Below the pieces are notes generated by a model that saw nothing but the letters and a program-made list of their open reading frames with translations, was not told where the DNA came from and ran no database searches. This document shows positions 54,216-62,860 of a stretch of 64,000 nucleotides of DNA, one piece after another. This DNA is from Parvicella tangerina. GTDB lineage: Bacteria; Bacteroidota; Bacteroidia; Flavobacteriales_D; Parvicellaceae. Every line of letters starts with the position of its first letter. Positions within the stretch are counted from its first letter, which is position 1. The stretch covers positions 744,001 through 808,000 of the forward strand of contig NZ_OU015584.1 of the NCBI RefSeq assembly GCF_907165195.1, in the 5' to 3' direction. The translations under genes were made by a program, and so were the position numbers.

Positions 54216-54845
54216 TTAGTGCTCCAGTTCCTTGAGCTTATTCTTAACTTCTCTAAAGGCTTCGATGGGTGTTTGATGCTCATTATTCCAAATGTACCCT
54301 AAAACACATACTCCAGAAAAACCAAGTTCTTTACATTCTTCTAGTTTGTCTGGCGTAATGCCTCCCAAGGCATATACAGGGGATTTAGAAGTAGAAATAT
54401 ACCTTTTTAACGAACGATTTCCGAAATTGCCTGAATGACCGAGTTTTGAGATGCTGTCATAAATAGGGCCTAAAAAAACATAATCGTATTTCGTCTTGTT
54501 TTTTGTCAGCGAAGAAAGCTTGCTGAAAGTACGTGTGAACTTTAGCTTTCGCGAAAATTTACGCAATTTGAACATTTTCCACCAAGAGTTATACTTCTTT
54601 TTTCGATGTGTTCTACTAAGGTGTAATCCTCCTAGTTTAAACGATTTTCTTAACTTATGATTGGAGTGGAGAATGATGTATCTATGGTATTTTGGAGGAA
54701 TCACTTTCAGGTACTCTTCCATTTCGTGTCGCTCAAAACCTGATTTTTTGATATGAAAAGCCCTAAGACCTTCCTCAAACATTTGAGTAACTTCTCTAGC
54801 TTCTGATAAAGATCTATCCGTTGTACTAAATACGACTAACTTCAT
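54216..54845 (-). CDS. ThiE/TenI-like protein
   Basis: 209 residues from ATG 54845. A TIM-barrel of the thiamine-phosphate-synthase/TenI group: GLRAFHIKKSGFERHEMEE at the start, YDYVFLGPIYDSISKLGH and YALGGITPDKLEECKELGFSGVCVLG at the C-terminal phosphate site. A very basic segment (RTHRKKKYNSWWKMFKLRKFSRKLKF) replaces the usual substrate loop, so it may not make thiamine phosphate. No TPP riboswitch was seen before it. Stands between the TonB receptor and GGGP synthase. Confidence 0.7.
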   Translation of the reverse strand: MKLVVFSTTDRSLSEAREVTQMFEEGLRAFHIKKSGFERHEMEEYLKVIPPKYHRYIILHSNHKLRKSFKLGGLHLSRTHRKKKYNSWWKMFKLRKFSRKLKFTRTFSKLSSLTKNKTKYDYVFLGPIYDSISKLGHSGNFGNRSLKRYISTSKSPVYALGGITPDKLEECKELGFSGVCVLGYIWNNEHQTPIEAFREVKNKLKELEH

Positions 54846-54913
54846 TCTCTTGTTAATACACAAGTCGTTGACCCCACAAGTTTACAAAATCATAACGTTT
54901 GAGCAAAATATTT

Positions 54914-55651
54914 TCATTCCTGTATCTGCAACTGCACCTTTTTAAGCTCTTCTAACAGCACGACTTTTTCTTCAAAGCCATTACCCACAACGAGTATGTC
55001 AGCTCCAGCTTCCCAAAGTTTTGATGCTTGTTCTGCACTTCTGATTCCTCCGCCTACGATAATTGGTTGTGTAGAAATATCTTTCACACGTCTCACAATT
55101 TCTGAAGATACTGTTGCCTTAGCACCGCTGCCTGCCTCTAGATAGTGAAGTTGATGGCCCATAAACTGACCAGCAATCACTGTATCTAAAATGAGGTCCA
55201 GGTTGTCCTGGGAGATGGGCTCCGTTTCACTAACTTGCTGAACACTAGTGCTATTCATTCCATCAATCAAAAGGTAGCTCGTTGGAATCACCAACCCAGG
55301 GAAGGAGGTTAATGATTTGGCAGCTTTTACATGTTGGCCAATGAGATATTCTGGGTTTCGACCAGAAATCAATGACAAAAGTAAAATACCATGCGCATAA
55401 GCGTTGATCTGCTCATGACTGCCAGGAAAGATTATTACCGGACATAATTTAACATTGAACAATGCCGATGAGATCTCATCAAAGCGTTTTTTTTCTACTT
55501 CGCTACCACCTACAAAAATGAAGTCTGGTGTGTGATTTGTAAGATGTTGAATCAGCAAATTGACATCGCTAACCTTGTCAGGGTCAACAAGTACCGCCAG
55601 CATTTTCTTGTTAGCATCTTTTTGCGCTCGTATGTGATCAAGTATGTTCAA
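54914..55651 (-). CDS. geranylgeranylglyceryl phosphate synthase
   Basis: 245 residues. Couples sn-glycerol 1-phosphate to geranylgeranyl or heptaprenyl diphosphate, the archaeal-type ether-lipid step. The (beta/alpha)8 barrel has AVLVDPDKVSDVN at the start, FVGGSEVEK, VIIFPGSHEQINA, YLLIDGMNSTSV, LHYLEAGSGA and the phosphate site IVGGGIRSAEQASKLWEAGADILVVGNG. Such group II enzymes are known in Flavobacterium and Cytophaga. The ATG overlaps the stop of the phosphopantetheinyl-transferase gene by four bases. The lipid product and glycerol-1-phosphate source are not shown here. Confidence 0.9.
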   Translation of the reverse strand: MNILDHIRAQKDANKKMLAVLVDPDKVSDVNLLIQHLTNHTPDFIFVGGSEVEKKRFDEISSALFNVKLCPVIIFPGSHEQINAYAHGILLLSLISGRNPEYLIGQHVKAAKSLTSFPGLVIPTSYLLIDGMNSTSVQQVSETEPISQDNLDLILDTVIAGQFMGHQLHYLEAGSGAKATVSSEIVRRVKDISTQPIIVGGGIRSAEQASKLWEAGADILVVGNGFEEKVVLLEELKKVQLQIQE

Positions 55652-56247
55652 ATCGTGTAAGCCAAATAAAGCTCATCAATTTTTTGCACTTCCAAAGTTA
55701 CATCTTTCAAATAATCAGGGTGAAGGATTTTTGCATGAACTCGGTTTTGGCTGAAGGATAGTAATCTCATGTGTTCTTTGAAGTAGATCAACGGATCACC
55801 ATGAATTTTATAGATGGCTTCTTTGATGCACCAGGCAATGGTTAGTCCGATCAATTCATCTTTAGACAGCACATCGTCTTGTGGATCAAAGAATTTATGC
55901 TTTACACGAAGAACTTTTGGTGAGATGTGCTGAAGGTCAATGCCGCATTCTTGTTCTGAGATCATTACGGCAACATAATTGTGATCATGCGTGATAGAAA
56001 CATGTCGTTCTTTTAGTGTTGGTTTACCGTTGATGTCTTTAGTTAATTCGCTATCTAATGATTCTTGTTCCAGAATAATTCGGGAGGCCATGTACTGCTT
56101 TCTGCTGCTCTCTGCTTTTCGAGATTTTGCAATATCCACATGAACAGGATTGTTAAGTAGCTGAATAAGTTCTTTTTCTGATTCCGTGATCTTCCAAACA
56201 ATGATTCTGGCGTCCTTTTTGATGAATATTTCTCTATATCTTGGCAA
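55648..56247 (-). CDS. 4'-phosphopantetheinyl transferase
   Basis: 199 residues. Transfers phosphopantetheine from CoA to acyl or peptidyl carrier proteins. Sfp-type motifs: CGIDLQHISPKVLRVKHKFF (metal Asp) and the WCIKEAIYK segment (Glu, Lys). The frame has no ATG before the conserved N-terminus, so the start is TTG at 56247; MPRYREIF then KDARIIVWKI fits the family. It overlaps the GGGP synthase gene by four bases. The carrier it serves is not in the window. Confidence 0.88.
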   Translation of the reverse strand: MPRYREIFIKKDARIIVWKITESEKELIQLLNNPVHVDIAKSRKAESSRKQYMASRIILEQESLDSELTKDINGKPTLKERHVSITHDHNYVAVMISEQECGIDLQHISPKVLRVKHKFFDPQDDVLSKDELIGLTIAWCIKEAIYKIHGDPLIYFKEHMRLLSFSQNRVHAKILHPDYLKDVTLEVQKIDELYLAYTI

Positions 56248-56252
56248 ACGCT

Positions 56253-56260
56253 TAATTTTG
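56253..56260 (+). promoter_or_regulatory. -7 element of the WG-repeat gene
   Basis: TAATTTTG, with TTTC at 56229-56232 (N20), about 40 bases before the start. Confidence 0.4.
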
Positions 56261-56302
56261 CATTAATACAGCAAACATAAAAACTATTTAAAAAAGATCC
56301 GC

Positions 56303-57253
56303 TTGAAACCTATTATAACCCTTCTTCTTCTAATGTCTCTTAGTACATTTTCTGCTCAATGGTTTCCTGTGCCTGATGGTTGGATTTCTAAAAGTGGGGA
56401 GCTGATCAAAAAGAATATAGATACTAGTTTTTATTCTTCTCAGGGGTATGCTCGATTTAAAAAAGAGGGATTGTTTCAATTTGTAAAATTAAATAACCCA
56501 GACTACGTGTCTGAAAAGTATGAAGCCTTAACTGATTTTAACGAAGGTTATGCCATGGCTAAACAGAATGGAAAGTGGTGGGTGATGGATACGGCTGAGC
56601 AAAAAATTAAGGAAATAGCCTGCCACTACGCCTATCGTTTTCAAGAAGGTTTAGCGCGAATTCAGCTAGGTAATCGATTTGGGTTTATTGATACCAAGGG
56701 TGAATTAGTGATTCCGGTGAAATACTACGGAGCACATGATTTTTCAGAAGGTAGGGCGAGAGTTTATCTTAACGACAATTGGGGCGTGATCAACAAGCAA
56801 GGGCAATGGGTTGTAAAGCCAATCTATAACTACATTTGGGATTACAGTGAAGATGTTGCCTGTGTTATGAAATCTGATAAGGGGAAAGAGACATGGGGAT
56901 ACATCAATAAAGATGGTGTAACAACGATTGACTTGAAATTTGATTACGTTTTTCCTTTTTCCAGTGGCATGGCATTGGTTCGTTCAGGAGACTATTTTAA
57001 CAATGACTTGAAATTCATCGATAAGGAAGGAAAGATTATTTATGATGTACCTTATGTAGATATATTTCCTTTTTCGGATGGTTTAGCCTGTTTTTATCAG
57101 AATGAGAAGTGGGGGTACATCAATGAGAAATTTGAGGTAGTGATTGAACCAAGATTTGATCATCCCAGCGATTTTAAAATGGGCTTAGCCCAAGTGTATA
57201 TGGATGGAAAGCTGATGTATATCGATCAGGATGGGAATGTACTTTGGGAGTAG
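56303..57253 (+). CDS. exported WG-repeat protein
   Basis: 316 residues, starting at a TTG that begins a signal peptide (MKPIITLLLLMSLSTFSAQ); I could not fix the start to the exact base by counting, so treat it as plus or minus one. About six WG repeats follow, such as RFGFIDTKGELVIPVKYYGAHDFSEG and WGVINKQGQWVVKPIYNYIWDYSE, ending in MYIDQDGNVLWE. WG repeats form a beta-rich scaffold of unclear role in bacteria. Divergent from the phosphopantetheinyl-transferase gene, which also starts with TTG. Confidence 0.85.
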   Translation: MKPIITLLLLMSLSTFSAQWFPVPDGWISKSGELIKKNIDTSFYSSQGYARFKKEGLFQFVKLNNPDYVSEKYEALTDFNEGYAMAKQNGKWWVMDTAEQKIKEIACHYAYRFQEGLARIQLGNRFGFIDTKGELVIPVKYYGAHDFSEGRARVYLNDNWGVINKQGQWVVKPIYNYIWDYSEDVACVMKSDKGKETWGYINKDGVTTIDLKFDYVFPFSSGMALVRSGDYFNNDLKFIDKEGKIIYDVPYVDIFPFSDGLACFYQNEKWGYINEKFEVVIEPRFDHPSDFKMGLAQVYMDGKLMYIDQDGNVLWE

Positions 57254-57315
57254 TTGGAACAACTTTTTAGGGGATTAATTGTTGATTAACAGAACACATC
57301 GTATTTTTGGAGTTT

Positions 57316-57996
57316 ATGAATAAGGAAGAAAAAACAGTAGCAATGGGAGAAGATCACTATTCATCTTCATTGGATAACCCGATGAAGCAAGGTGCCTTTG
57401 ACCTGTCTGATGAAGAGAAAATGAAGAAGATTGCTGAGCATTTTGAGGCGATCATGGACATTATGGGTATGGATCTGACGGATGACAGTCTGGCGGGTAC
57501 TCCTGCTAGAGTTGCGAAAATGTACATCAAAGAGATTTTTTCTGGTCTTAATCCTGCGAATGAGCCTACAGTTTCCTTGTTTGATAACAATTACCAGTAT
57601 GATGGAATGCTGGTGGAGAAAGATATTGAACTTTACTCTTTGTGCGAACACCACTTTGTTCCGATAGTAGGAAAAGTGCATGTTGCCTATTTTGCAAAAG
57701 ATCATGTTATCGGTCTTTCTAAGATCAATAGGATTGTGCAGTACTTTGCCAAGCGTCCTCAAGTTCAGGAAAGAATGACCATGCAGATTGTTTCAAAACT
57801 TCAGGATGTGCTGAAGACAGAAGATGTGGCCTGCGTAGTGGATGCTAAACACTTTTGTGTCTGCATGAGAGGAGTGAAAGATAGCAGCTCTACTACTGTA
57901 ACTTCTCAGTTTAGAGGTAAATTTGCAGAATCAAAGTACAAGCAAGAATTCTTACAGCACATTTCTTCTGAGCTGAAAATAGACGGTTTGTCTTAG
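57316..57996 (+). CDS. folE: GTP cyclohydrolase I
   Basis: Makes 7,8-dihydroneopterin triphosphate from GTP, first step to folate. 226 residues from ATG 57316; a TTG at 57307 adds three residues but lies in a promoter box (TATTTTTG, 57302-57309). The zinc site is SLCEHHFVPIVGKVHVAY (Cys, His, His) with a second Cys in FCVCMRGV. N-terminal 35 residues are variable and charged. Single gene. Confidence 0.95.
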   Translation: MNKEEKTVAMGEDHYSSSLDNPMKQGAFDLSDEEKMKKIAEHFEAIMDIMGMDLTDDSLAGTPARVAKMYIKEIFSGLNPANEPTVSLFDNNYQYDGMLVEKDIELYSLCEHHFVPIVGKVHVAYFAKDHVIGLSKINRIVQYFAKRPQVQERMTMQIVSKLQDVLKTEDVACVVDAKHFCVCMRGVKDSSSTTVTSQFRGKFAESKYKQEFLQHISSELKIDGLS

Positions 57997-58043
57997 TCGA
58001 GAACCGTTTGTCAATTTTACCCCCTAAACCCAATTGATAATTG

Positions 58044-58051
58044 TATATTTG
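58044..58051 (+). promoter_or_regulatory. -7 element of cysS
   Basis: TATATTTG, 29 bases before the ATG at 58081. No clear TTTG at 19-21 bases upstream. Confidence 0.45.
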
Positions 58052-58080
58052 TTACCCTTCAAAAGGTAGATTAGAACGTA

Positions 58081-59577
58081 ATGGCAAAATTTGAGAATCA
58101 AACGATTTACATTTATAATTCGTTAACTGGAAAGAAAGAACGCTTTGAACCTATTAATGCGCCTCATCTTGGGATCTATGTTTGTGGTCCTACGGTGTAT
58201 AGTAATGTTCATTTAGGGAATTGTAGGACTTTTTTGTCGTTCGATACCATTATTCGATACTTTAAGTTCCTTGAGTTTAAAGTACGTTACGTAAGAAATA
58301 TCACGGATGCTGGTCACTTGACTGATGACGGAAACGTAGATAACGATCGTTTTGTAAAACAATCTCGACTAGAGAAGTTAGAGCCGATGGAGATTGTTCA
58401 GAAGTATTCTATTTACTTTCATGATATCATGAAACAATTTAATGCCTTGCCACCAAGCATCGAACCTACGGCAACTGGTCATATCATGGAGCAGATCGAA
58501 ATGATCCAAACGATTCTGGATAAAGGATTAGCTTATGAGTCGAACGGGTCTATCTATTTTGATGTGAAAAAGTACATGGAGCAAGGAGGAGAGTATGGAG
58601 AACTTTCCGGAAGAGATATTGAAGAGTTGATGTCTGGGTCGAGAGATTTGGATGGACAAGATGAGAAGAGGAATCCTACTGATTTTGCACTTTGGAAAAA
58701 AGCTTCTCCGCAGCATATTATGCGCTGGAATTCTCCGTGGAGTGATGGTTTTCCTGGGTGGCATTTGGAATGTAGTGCAATGGGTAAGAAATATTTAGGC
58801 AATCAATTTGATATTCATGGCGGAGGAATGGACTTAAAGTTTCCGCATCACGAGTGTGAAATTGCTCAAGGAAAATCAGCCAATGGTTGTGCTCCGGTGA
58901 GGTATTGGATGCATGGAAATATGCTTACCCTAAACGGAAAGCGTATGAGTAAATCAACTGGGAATACCATTTTGCCTCATGAGTTGTTTAGTGGAGATAA
59001 CGACATTATGGAAAAAGCATTCTCTCCTGCTGTAGTGCGGTTTTTCATGCTTCAGGCACATTACAGAAGTGTGTTAGATTTTTCAAGTGATGCTTTAATG
59101 GCAGCTGAGAAAGGATATAAGAAGATGATGGCAGCTTATGATTTATTAGAGAAAGTAGCGTTTAAATCAACAGCTTTAAATCAACAGGAAGATGCATCTG
59201 TGAAGGAGTTGTGTGATACTTGTTACAAGGAGATGAACGATGATTTCAACACGCCTAAAACAATTGCTGCTTTATTTGAATTAGTTGCCAAGATTAATTC
59301 GTTTGCCACCAATAATTCCTTTGGTCAGTTGTCAGAGGAAACCTTTGCCTATTTACAAGAAACCTTCTTTGGTATGATTTCTGACGTTTTCGGGTTGCAA
59401 AAGGAAGAGTCTGGTAATACTGATGTGCTGGACAAAAGCCTTCAAATCCTAATTGACATGAGGGCTCAGGCGAAACGAGATCGTAATTTTGCCATGGCAG
59501 ATGAAATTCGCGATCGATTATTAGCTGCAGGGGTTCAACTGAAAGACGGTAAAGAAGGAACAACGTATAGTATTTAA
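58081..59577 (+). CDS. cysS: cysteinyl-tRNA synthetase
   Basis: 498 residues. Class I enzyme charging tRNA-Cys. The HIGH-type motif is HLGN in YSNVHLGNCRTF, the zinc Cys is in YVCGPTVYSN with GWHLECSAM and FPHHECEIAQG, and the KMSKS motif is KRMSKSTGN. The C-terminal anticodon-binding helical domain is complete. The exported C1 peptidase gene follows after 19 bases. Confidence 0.97.
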   Translation: MAKFENQTIYIYNSLTGKKERFEPINAPHLGIYVCGPTVYSNVHLGNCRTFLSFDTIIRYFKFLEFKVRYVRNITDAGHLTDDGNVDNDRFVKQSRLEKLEPMEIVQKYSIYFHDIMKQFNALPPSIEPTATGHIMEQIEMIQTILDKGLAYESNGSIYFDVKKYMEQGGEYGELSGRDIEELMSGSRDLDGQDEKRNPTDFALWKKASPQHIMRWNSPWSDGFPGWHLECSAMGKKYLGNQFDIHGGGMDLKFPHHECEIAQGKSANGCAPVRYWMHGNMLTLNGKRMSKSTGNTILPHELFSGDNDIMEKAFSPAVVRFFMLQAHYRSVLDFSSDALMAAEKGYKKMMAAYDLLEKVAFKSTALNQQEDASVKELCDTCYKEMNDDFNTPKTIAALFELVAKINSFATNNSFGQLSEETFAYLQETFFGMISDVFGLQKEESGNTDVLDKSLQILIDMRAQAKRDRNFAMADEIRDRLLAAGVQLKDGKEGTTYSI

Positions 59578-59596
59578 AAAGTAAAACAATAACCAT

Positions 59597-60820
59597 ATGA
59601 ACAAAATGATAAAACTTGGTTTGTTAGGTGTAGCAACTGTCTGCTCAATGGCATTGAGCGCACAGGAAACATTTAGCAACAAAAAAGGAAGTGAGTACAA
59701 ATTCACTACAGTAGTAGATCTTGACGAGACCAGTGTCAAAAATCAAAACAGAACAGGAACGTGTTGGAGTTTTTCTTCACTTTCATTCTTTGAGAGTGAA
59801 TTGATGAGAATGGGAAAAGGAGAGCATAATTTGTCTGAAATGTACATTGTAAGAAATGCCTACATTGGTAAGGCAGAGAATTACCTGAGAATGTACGGAA
59901 CATTCAACTTTGGTCAGGGAGGTGCATTTCATGATATTCCATGGGTGATTGAGCGATATGGGATTGTGCCAGAGGAAGTTTATAAAGGATTGGAGTACGG
60001 AGAAGATGCACACAATCACGATGAGATGGAAGCAATCATGACAGCTGCTGTTAAGGCTTTGGCTAAGAAACCTCAAGGGGATAGGTTAACTCCAAACTGG
60101 AAAGCTGCGTTTGAAGGTATTGTAGATGCTTATTTGGGCGAAATTCCAACAAATGTGGAGGAGTTTACATTTACTTATGAAGGGAAAGAATACAATCCTA
60201 AGACATTTGCTGATCAGCTAGGGCTGAACATGGATGATTATGTTTCATTGACTTCTTACACTCACCATCCTTTCTACAAGCCTTTTGTGCTTGAAGTGCA
60301 GGATAATTGGGCGATGAGAACTGGATATAACCTCCCAATTGACGAATTGATGAGTGTGATGAAAGACGCTTTAAAGAATGGATATACGTTCGCATGGGGA
60401 GCTGATGTTTCAGAAAAAGGATTCTCTTACAGAGATGCGCTTGCTATCAATCCAGAAGATCCATCAACTATTAAAACGAAAGGTACAGATGAGAAATTCT
60501 TCAATGATGCCGGTGCTGAGAAAATTAGTAACGCTTTCCTTTCCCCAACAAAAGAGAAAATGGTTTCGCAAGCAGAAAGACAAGCTGCTTTTGATTCGCA
60601 AGAAACAACTGATGATCACGGAATGCACATCACAGGATTGATCAAAGATCAGAATGGTACAGATTACTTCGTAGTGAAAAACTCATGGGGTACTGATCAT
60701 AATGAGTGTGATGGTTATTTCTATGCTTCTGAAGCTTACGCAAGATATAAGACCATGAATATTATGGTACATAAAGATGCGCTATCGAAAGACATGAAGA
60801 AGAAATTAGGAATTAAGTAA
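59597..60820 (+). CDS. exported C1-family cysteine peptidase (bleomycin-hydrolase-like)
   Basis: 407 residues with a signal peptide (MNKMIKLGLLGVATVCSMALSAQ). The papain-fold active site is Cys56 in GTCWSFSSLSF, His344 in DDHGMHITGLIKD and Asn in YFVVKNSWGTD. The sequence is close to PepC/bleomycin hydrolases, which usually are cytosolic; the signal peptide places this one in the periplasm. The gene follows cysS by 19 bases, so it may be read through, and it has its own terminator. Confidence 0.9.
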   Translation: MNKMIKLGLLGVATVCSMALSAQETFSNKKGSEYKFTTVVDLDETSVKNQNRTGTCWSFSSLSFFESELMRMGKGEHNLSEMYIVRNAYIGKAENYLRMYGTFNFGQGGAFHDIPWVIERYGIVPEEVYKGLEYGEDAHNHDEMEAIMTAAVKALAKKPQGDRLTPNWKAAFEGIVDAYLGEIPTNVEEFTFTYEGKEYNPKTFADQLGLNMDDYVSLTSYTHHPFYKPFVLEVQDNWAMRTGYNLPIDELMSVMKDALKNGYTFAWGADVSEKGFSYRDALAINPEDPSTIKTKGTDEKFFNDAGAEKISNAFLSPTKEKMVSQAERQAAFDSQETTDDHGMHITGLIKDQNGTDYFVVKNSWGTDHNECDGYFYASEAYARYKTMNIMVHKDALSKDMKKKLGIK

Positions 60821-60839
60821 TAGCTAACTGAAACTATTA

Positions 60840-60876
60840 AAAACGGCATTTGTCTTTGGATGAATGCCGTTTTTTA
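60840..60876 (+). terminator. terminator after the C1 peptidase gene
   Basis: AAAACGGCAT/ATGCCGTTTT ten-pair stem with a 14-base loop followed by TTTT. Confidence 0.75.
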
Positions 60877-60879
60877 TTT

Positions 60880-60963
60880 GTCATTCTGAGCATCGCGAAG
60901 AATCTACCGACTCTCGCAGTGAGCTAAATTGGATTTGATTCTTCGTCTATATTCAGAATGCCA
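60880..60963. repeat. dispersed intergenic inverted repeat, copy 2
   Basis: Outer arms GTCATTCTGAGC / TTCAGAATGCC and inner arms GAAGAATC / GATTCTTC give the same nested inverted-repeat plan as 7841-7955, in a simpler form without the GGCAGG hairpin. Confidence 0.65.
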
Positions 60964-61021
60964 TTATGGAGAAGGGGTGGGTGGATTTATTCGTAACTTC
61001 ACCCAAATAAATTGATCAATT

Positions 61022-61804
61022 ATGAAACGTTCCAACCTATTCGAATTCGAAGATTTCCAATGGTTTCCGAATATCTGGAGGAAATCAATGACCAGGTTGA
61101 TTGTTGTGGTGCACAAGATGTTTAAAACGGAACCAGTGATCACAAATCTGATCGATGAGGTGCTAAAGAAATCTAATGAGAATAGGATAGTCGACTTGTG
61201 CTCTGGAAGTGGAGGGCCGATGGAGGATGTTTTTAAGAACCTAAAACAACAACATCCGTCTTTAATACTGACGATGACGGATTTATATCCAAATCAGGAG
61301 ACTGTTGCAAGCGTCAATGAGTTTCAAGAGCAAGGGTTAGAGTTTGTTTCCGAGCCTGTTGATGCAGCTGATGTTCCTGCAGTATTGGAGGGAGTCAGAA
61401 CCATGATCTGTAGTTTTCATCACATGCCTCCGAAAGTGGCAAGAGAAATACTAGAGAATGCAAAATCAGCTCAGCAGCCTTTGGTCATCTTTGAATTGAG
61501 TGATAATAGTTTTCCAAAGCTATTGGCATGGACGGCATTTCCCGTTAACATTATTCTTTGCTTTTTTATCACACCATTTGTACGCCCCATGACCTGGTAT
61601 CAGTTAGTGTTTACTTATTTGATTCCGGTGATTCCTTTATTTTATGCTTGGGATGGAGCCGTTTCTAATTTAAGAACGTATACAGAAGATGATCTGGATG
61701 AACTGTTGAAAGGCTTAGATGATACAACCTACACTTGGAAGAAAGAGGTGATCAAACAGGGTAACAATAAGTTTTTGACCCTTGTGGGGATGCCTTCTAG
61801 CTAG
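61022..61804 (+). CDS. class I SAM methyltransferase-like protein with membrane helices
   Basis: 260 residues. The glycine motif IVDLCSGSGGPMED (about 58-71) with TMTDLYPNQE and the PDAADVPAVLEGVRTMICSFHHM-like segment fits a class I SAM-dependent fold. From about 165 there are two hydrophobic helices (LLAWTAFPVNIILCFFITPF and WYQLVFTYLIPVIPLFYAW), so the protein may be membrane-bound. Substrate unknown. It overlaps the convergent gene by eight bases. Confidence 0.75.
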   Translation: MKRSNLFEFEDFQWFPNIWRKSMTRLIVVVHKMFKTEPVITNLIDEVLKKSNENRIVDLCSGSGGPMEDVFKNLKQQHPSLILTMTDLYPNQETVASVNEFQEQGLEFVSEPVDAADVPAVLEGVRTMICSFHHMPPKVAREILENAKSAQQPLVIFELSDNSFPKLLAWTAFPVNIILCFFITPFVRPMTWYQLVFTYLIPVIPLFYAWDGAVSNLRTYTEDDLDELLKGLDDTTYTWKKEVIKQGNNKFLTLVGMPSS

Positions 61805-62357
61805 GGTCTCTCATCTTGAAAGGCTTTCCGAGAATAAGGTCAATTACATTTTTAACGATAAGGATAAGCCCCAGGAATACGGGTTGAATGATGAAGGATG
61901 ATCTAAAATCTAACAACATGGCAATTGAGTTATACATAACTAGCGTAAGCAATACCTTGATAGCGAACAGAATTCCAACAGTTTTATAGTCAAAGATTGT
62001 TTTATACGATTGCTTTTTAAAATGCTTCTTCCAAATGGGGAGCAGTATTAATAGTGATGTGACTGATCTGCTAATGAAATAATGTAGGTAAATCTTTACA
62101 GAAAACACTTCTTGGCTGAGGTCGAATCCTAAAATACCAACGAGAACGGCTAAATTGCAAAGGATCAAAGTCGTGACTGTTCCAAAAATCTTTTTATACT
62201 GTCCCGTTCTGTAGAGGTTAACTCCATACAGGTAGGAAGCATAGTAAGGCGATAAGAAGATAAAAACTAAGGCAATAGATGCCTTAGAATGAAGGTAAAC
62301 CTTCTTTTGTGTGTTGTTTTTTTCAAAACCTTCGTCAAGCAATTCTTCCGAATCCAT
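61797..62357 (-). CDS. membrane protein of unknown function
   Basis: 186 residues with a cytosolic acidic start (MDSEELLDEGFEKNN) and about four hydrophobic helices (ALVFIFLSPYYASYLYGVN, LILCNLAVLVGILGF, SLLILLPIWKKHF, ILFAIKVLLTLVMYN, FIIQPVFLGLILIV). No family recognised. Convergent with the methyltransferase-like gene. The 83 bases upstream hold the terminator at 62376-62412 of the receptor operon. Confidence 0.65.
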   Translation of the reverse strand: MDSEELLDEGFEKNNTQKKVYLHSKASIALVFIFLSPYYASYLYGVNLYRTGQYKKIFGTVTTLILCNLAVLVGILGFDLSQEVFSVKIYLHYFISRSVTSLLILLPIWKKHFKKQSYKTIFDYKTVGILFAIKVLLTLVMYNSIAMLLDFRSSFIIQPVFLGLILIVKNVIDLILGKPFKMRDPS

Positions 62358-62375
62358 AATTTGCTAAAGATAAAA

Positions 62376-62412
62376 AAACAAAAAATCCCGCTACTTCCAG
62401 CGTAACGGGATT
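62376..62412 (-). terminator. terminator of the third TonB receptor unit
   Basis: On the minus strand AATCCCGTTAC/GTAGCGGGATT 11-pair stem (one G-T), seven-base loop and a run of six T. It lies 28 bases after the small lipoprotein gene. Confidence 0.82.
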
Positions 62413-62440
62413 CGTTGTTAAGAGAGAAAAACTGCTCGAA

Positions 62441-62860
62441 TTACTGGGCAGTAAGTGTTAGCATTTCGTGCTTGCTAATACCATCTCTATTGGTTATGGT
62501 AAATGTGTACAAGTGCGAGTTTCCTGAAGTAGTGTCTGAGAAGGTAAAGTTGTAATCGTGCTCGTACTCTTTGTCCTCCAGTTCTTCTTCGTAAACGGTG
62601 CTTGCCGTCCCTCCGTTTACGGATTCAGTGATCGTAAACTTAATGATCGGGTCTTTTTTCTTTTCTGTTTCAGCTTCGATTCCAATCTTTACTGAAGTGC
62701 CATCATTAATCGTAGCATCTGCATAGGTATATCCCGTTTCCTTTTTAAATTCAATGTCTAACTCATCTTCTTCATCTTCTTTTTCACATGAAACAGAGAC
62801 AGCGAAAAGAGCTGTTAATACAAATGTTGTTTTGATGAATGAATTAATATATGTTTTCAT
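62441..62860 (-). CDS. small acidic lipoprotein, partner of TonB receptor
   Basis: 139 residues. Lipobox VSCE in MKTYINSFIKTTFVLTALFAVSVSCE, followed by an acidic linker (KEDEEDELDIE) and a small beta domain (YTYADATINDGTSVKIGIEAE). The start overlaps the receptor stop by four bases (ATGA), so the two form one unit. Family not recognised; a surface role in uptake is inferred. Confidence 0.75.
   Translation of the reverse strand: MKTYINSFIKTTFVLTALFAVSVSCEKEDEEDELDIEFKKETGYTYADATINDGTSVKIGIEAETEKKKDPIIKFTITESVNGGTASTVYEEELEDKEYEHDYNFTFSDTTSGNSHLYTFTITNRDGISKHEMLTLTAQ

Noticed and set aside
54846-54913. TPP riboswitch before the ThiE-like gene
   Set aside because: No CTGAGA thi-box core was seen in the 68-base gap.
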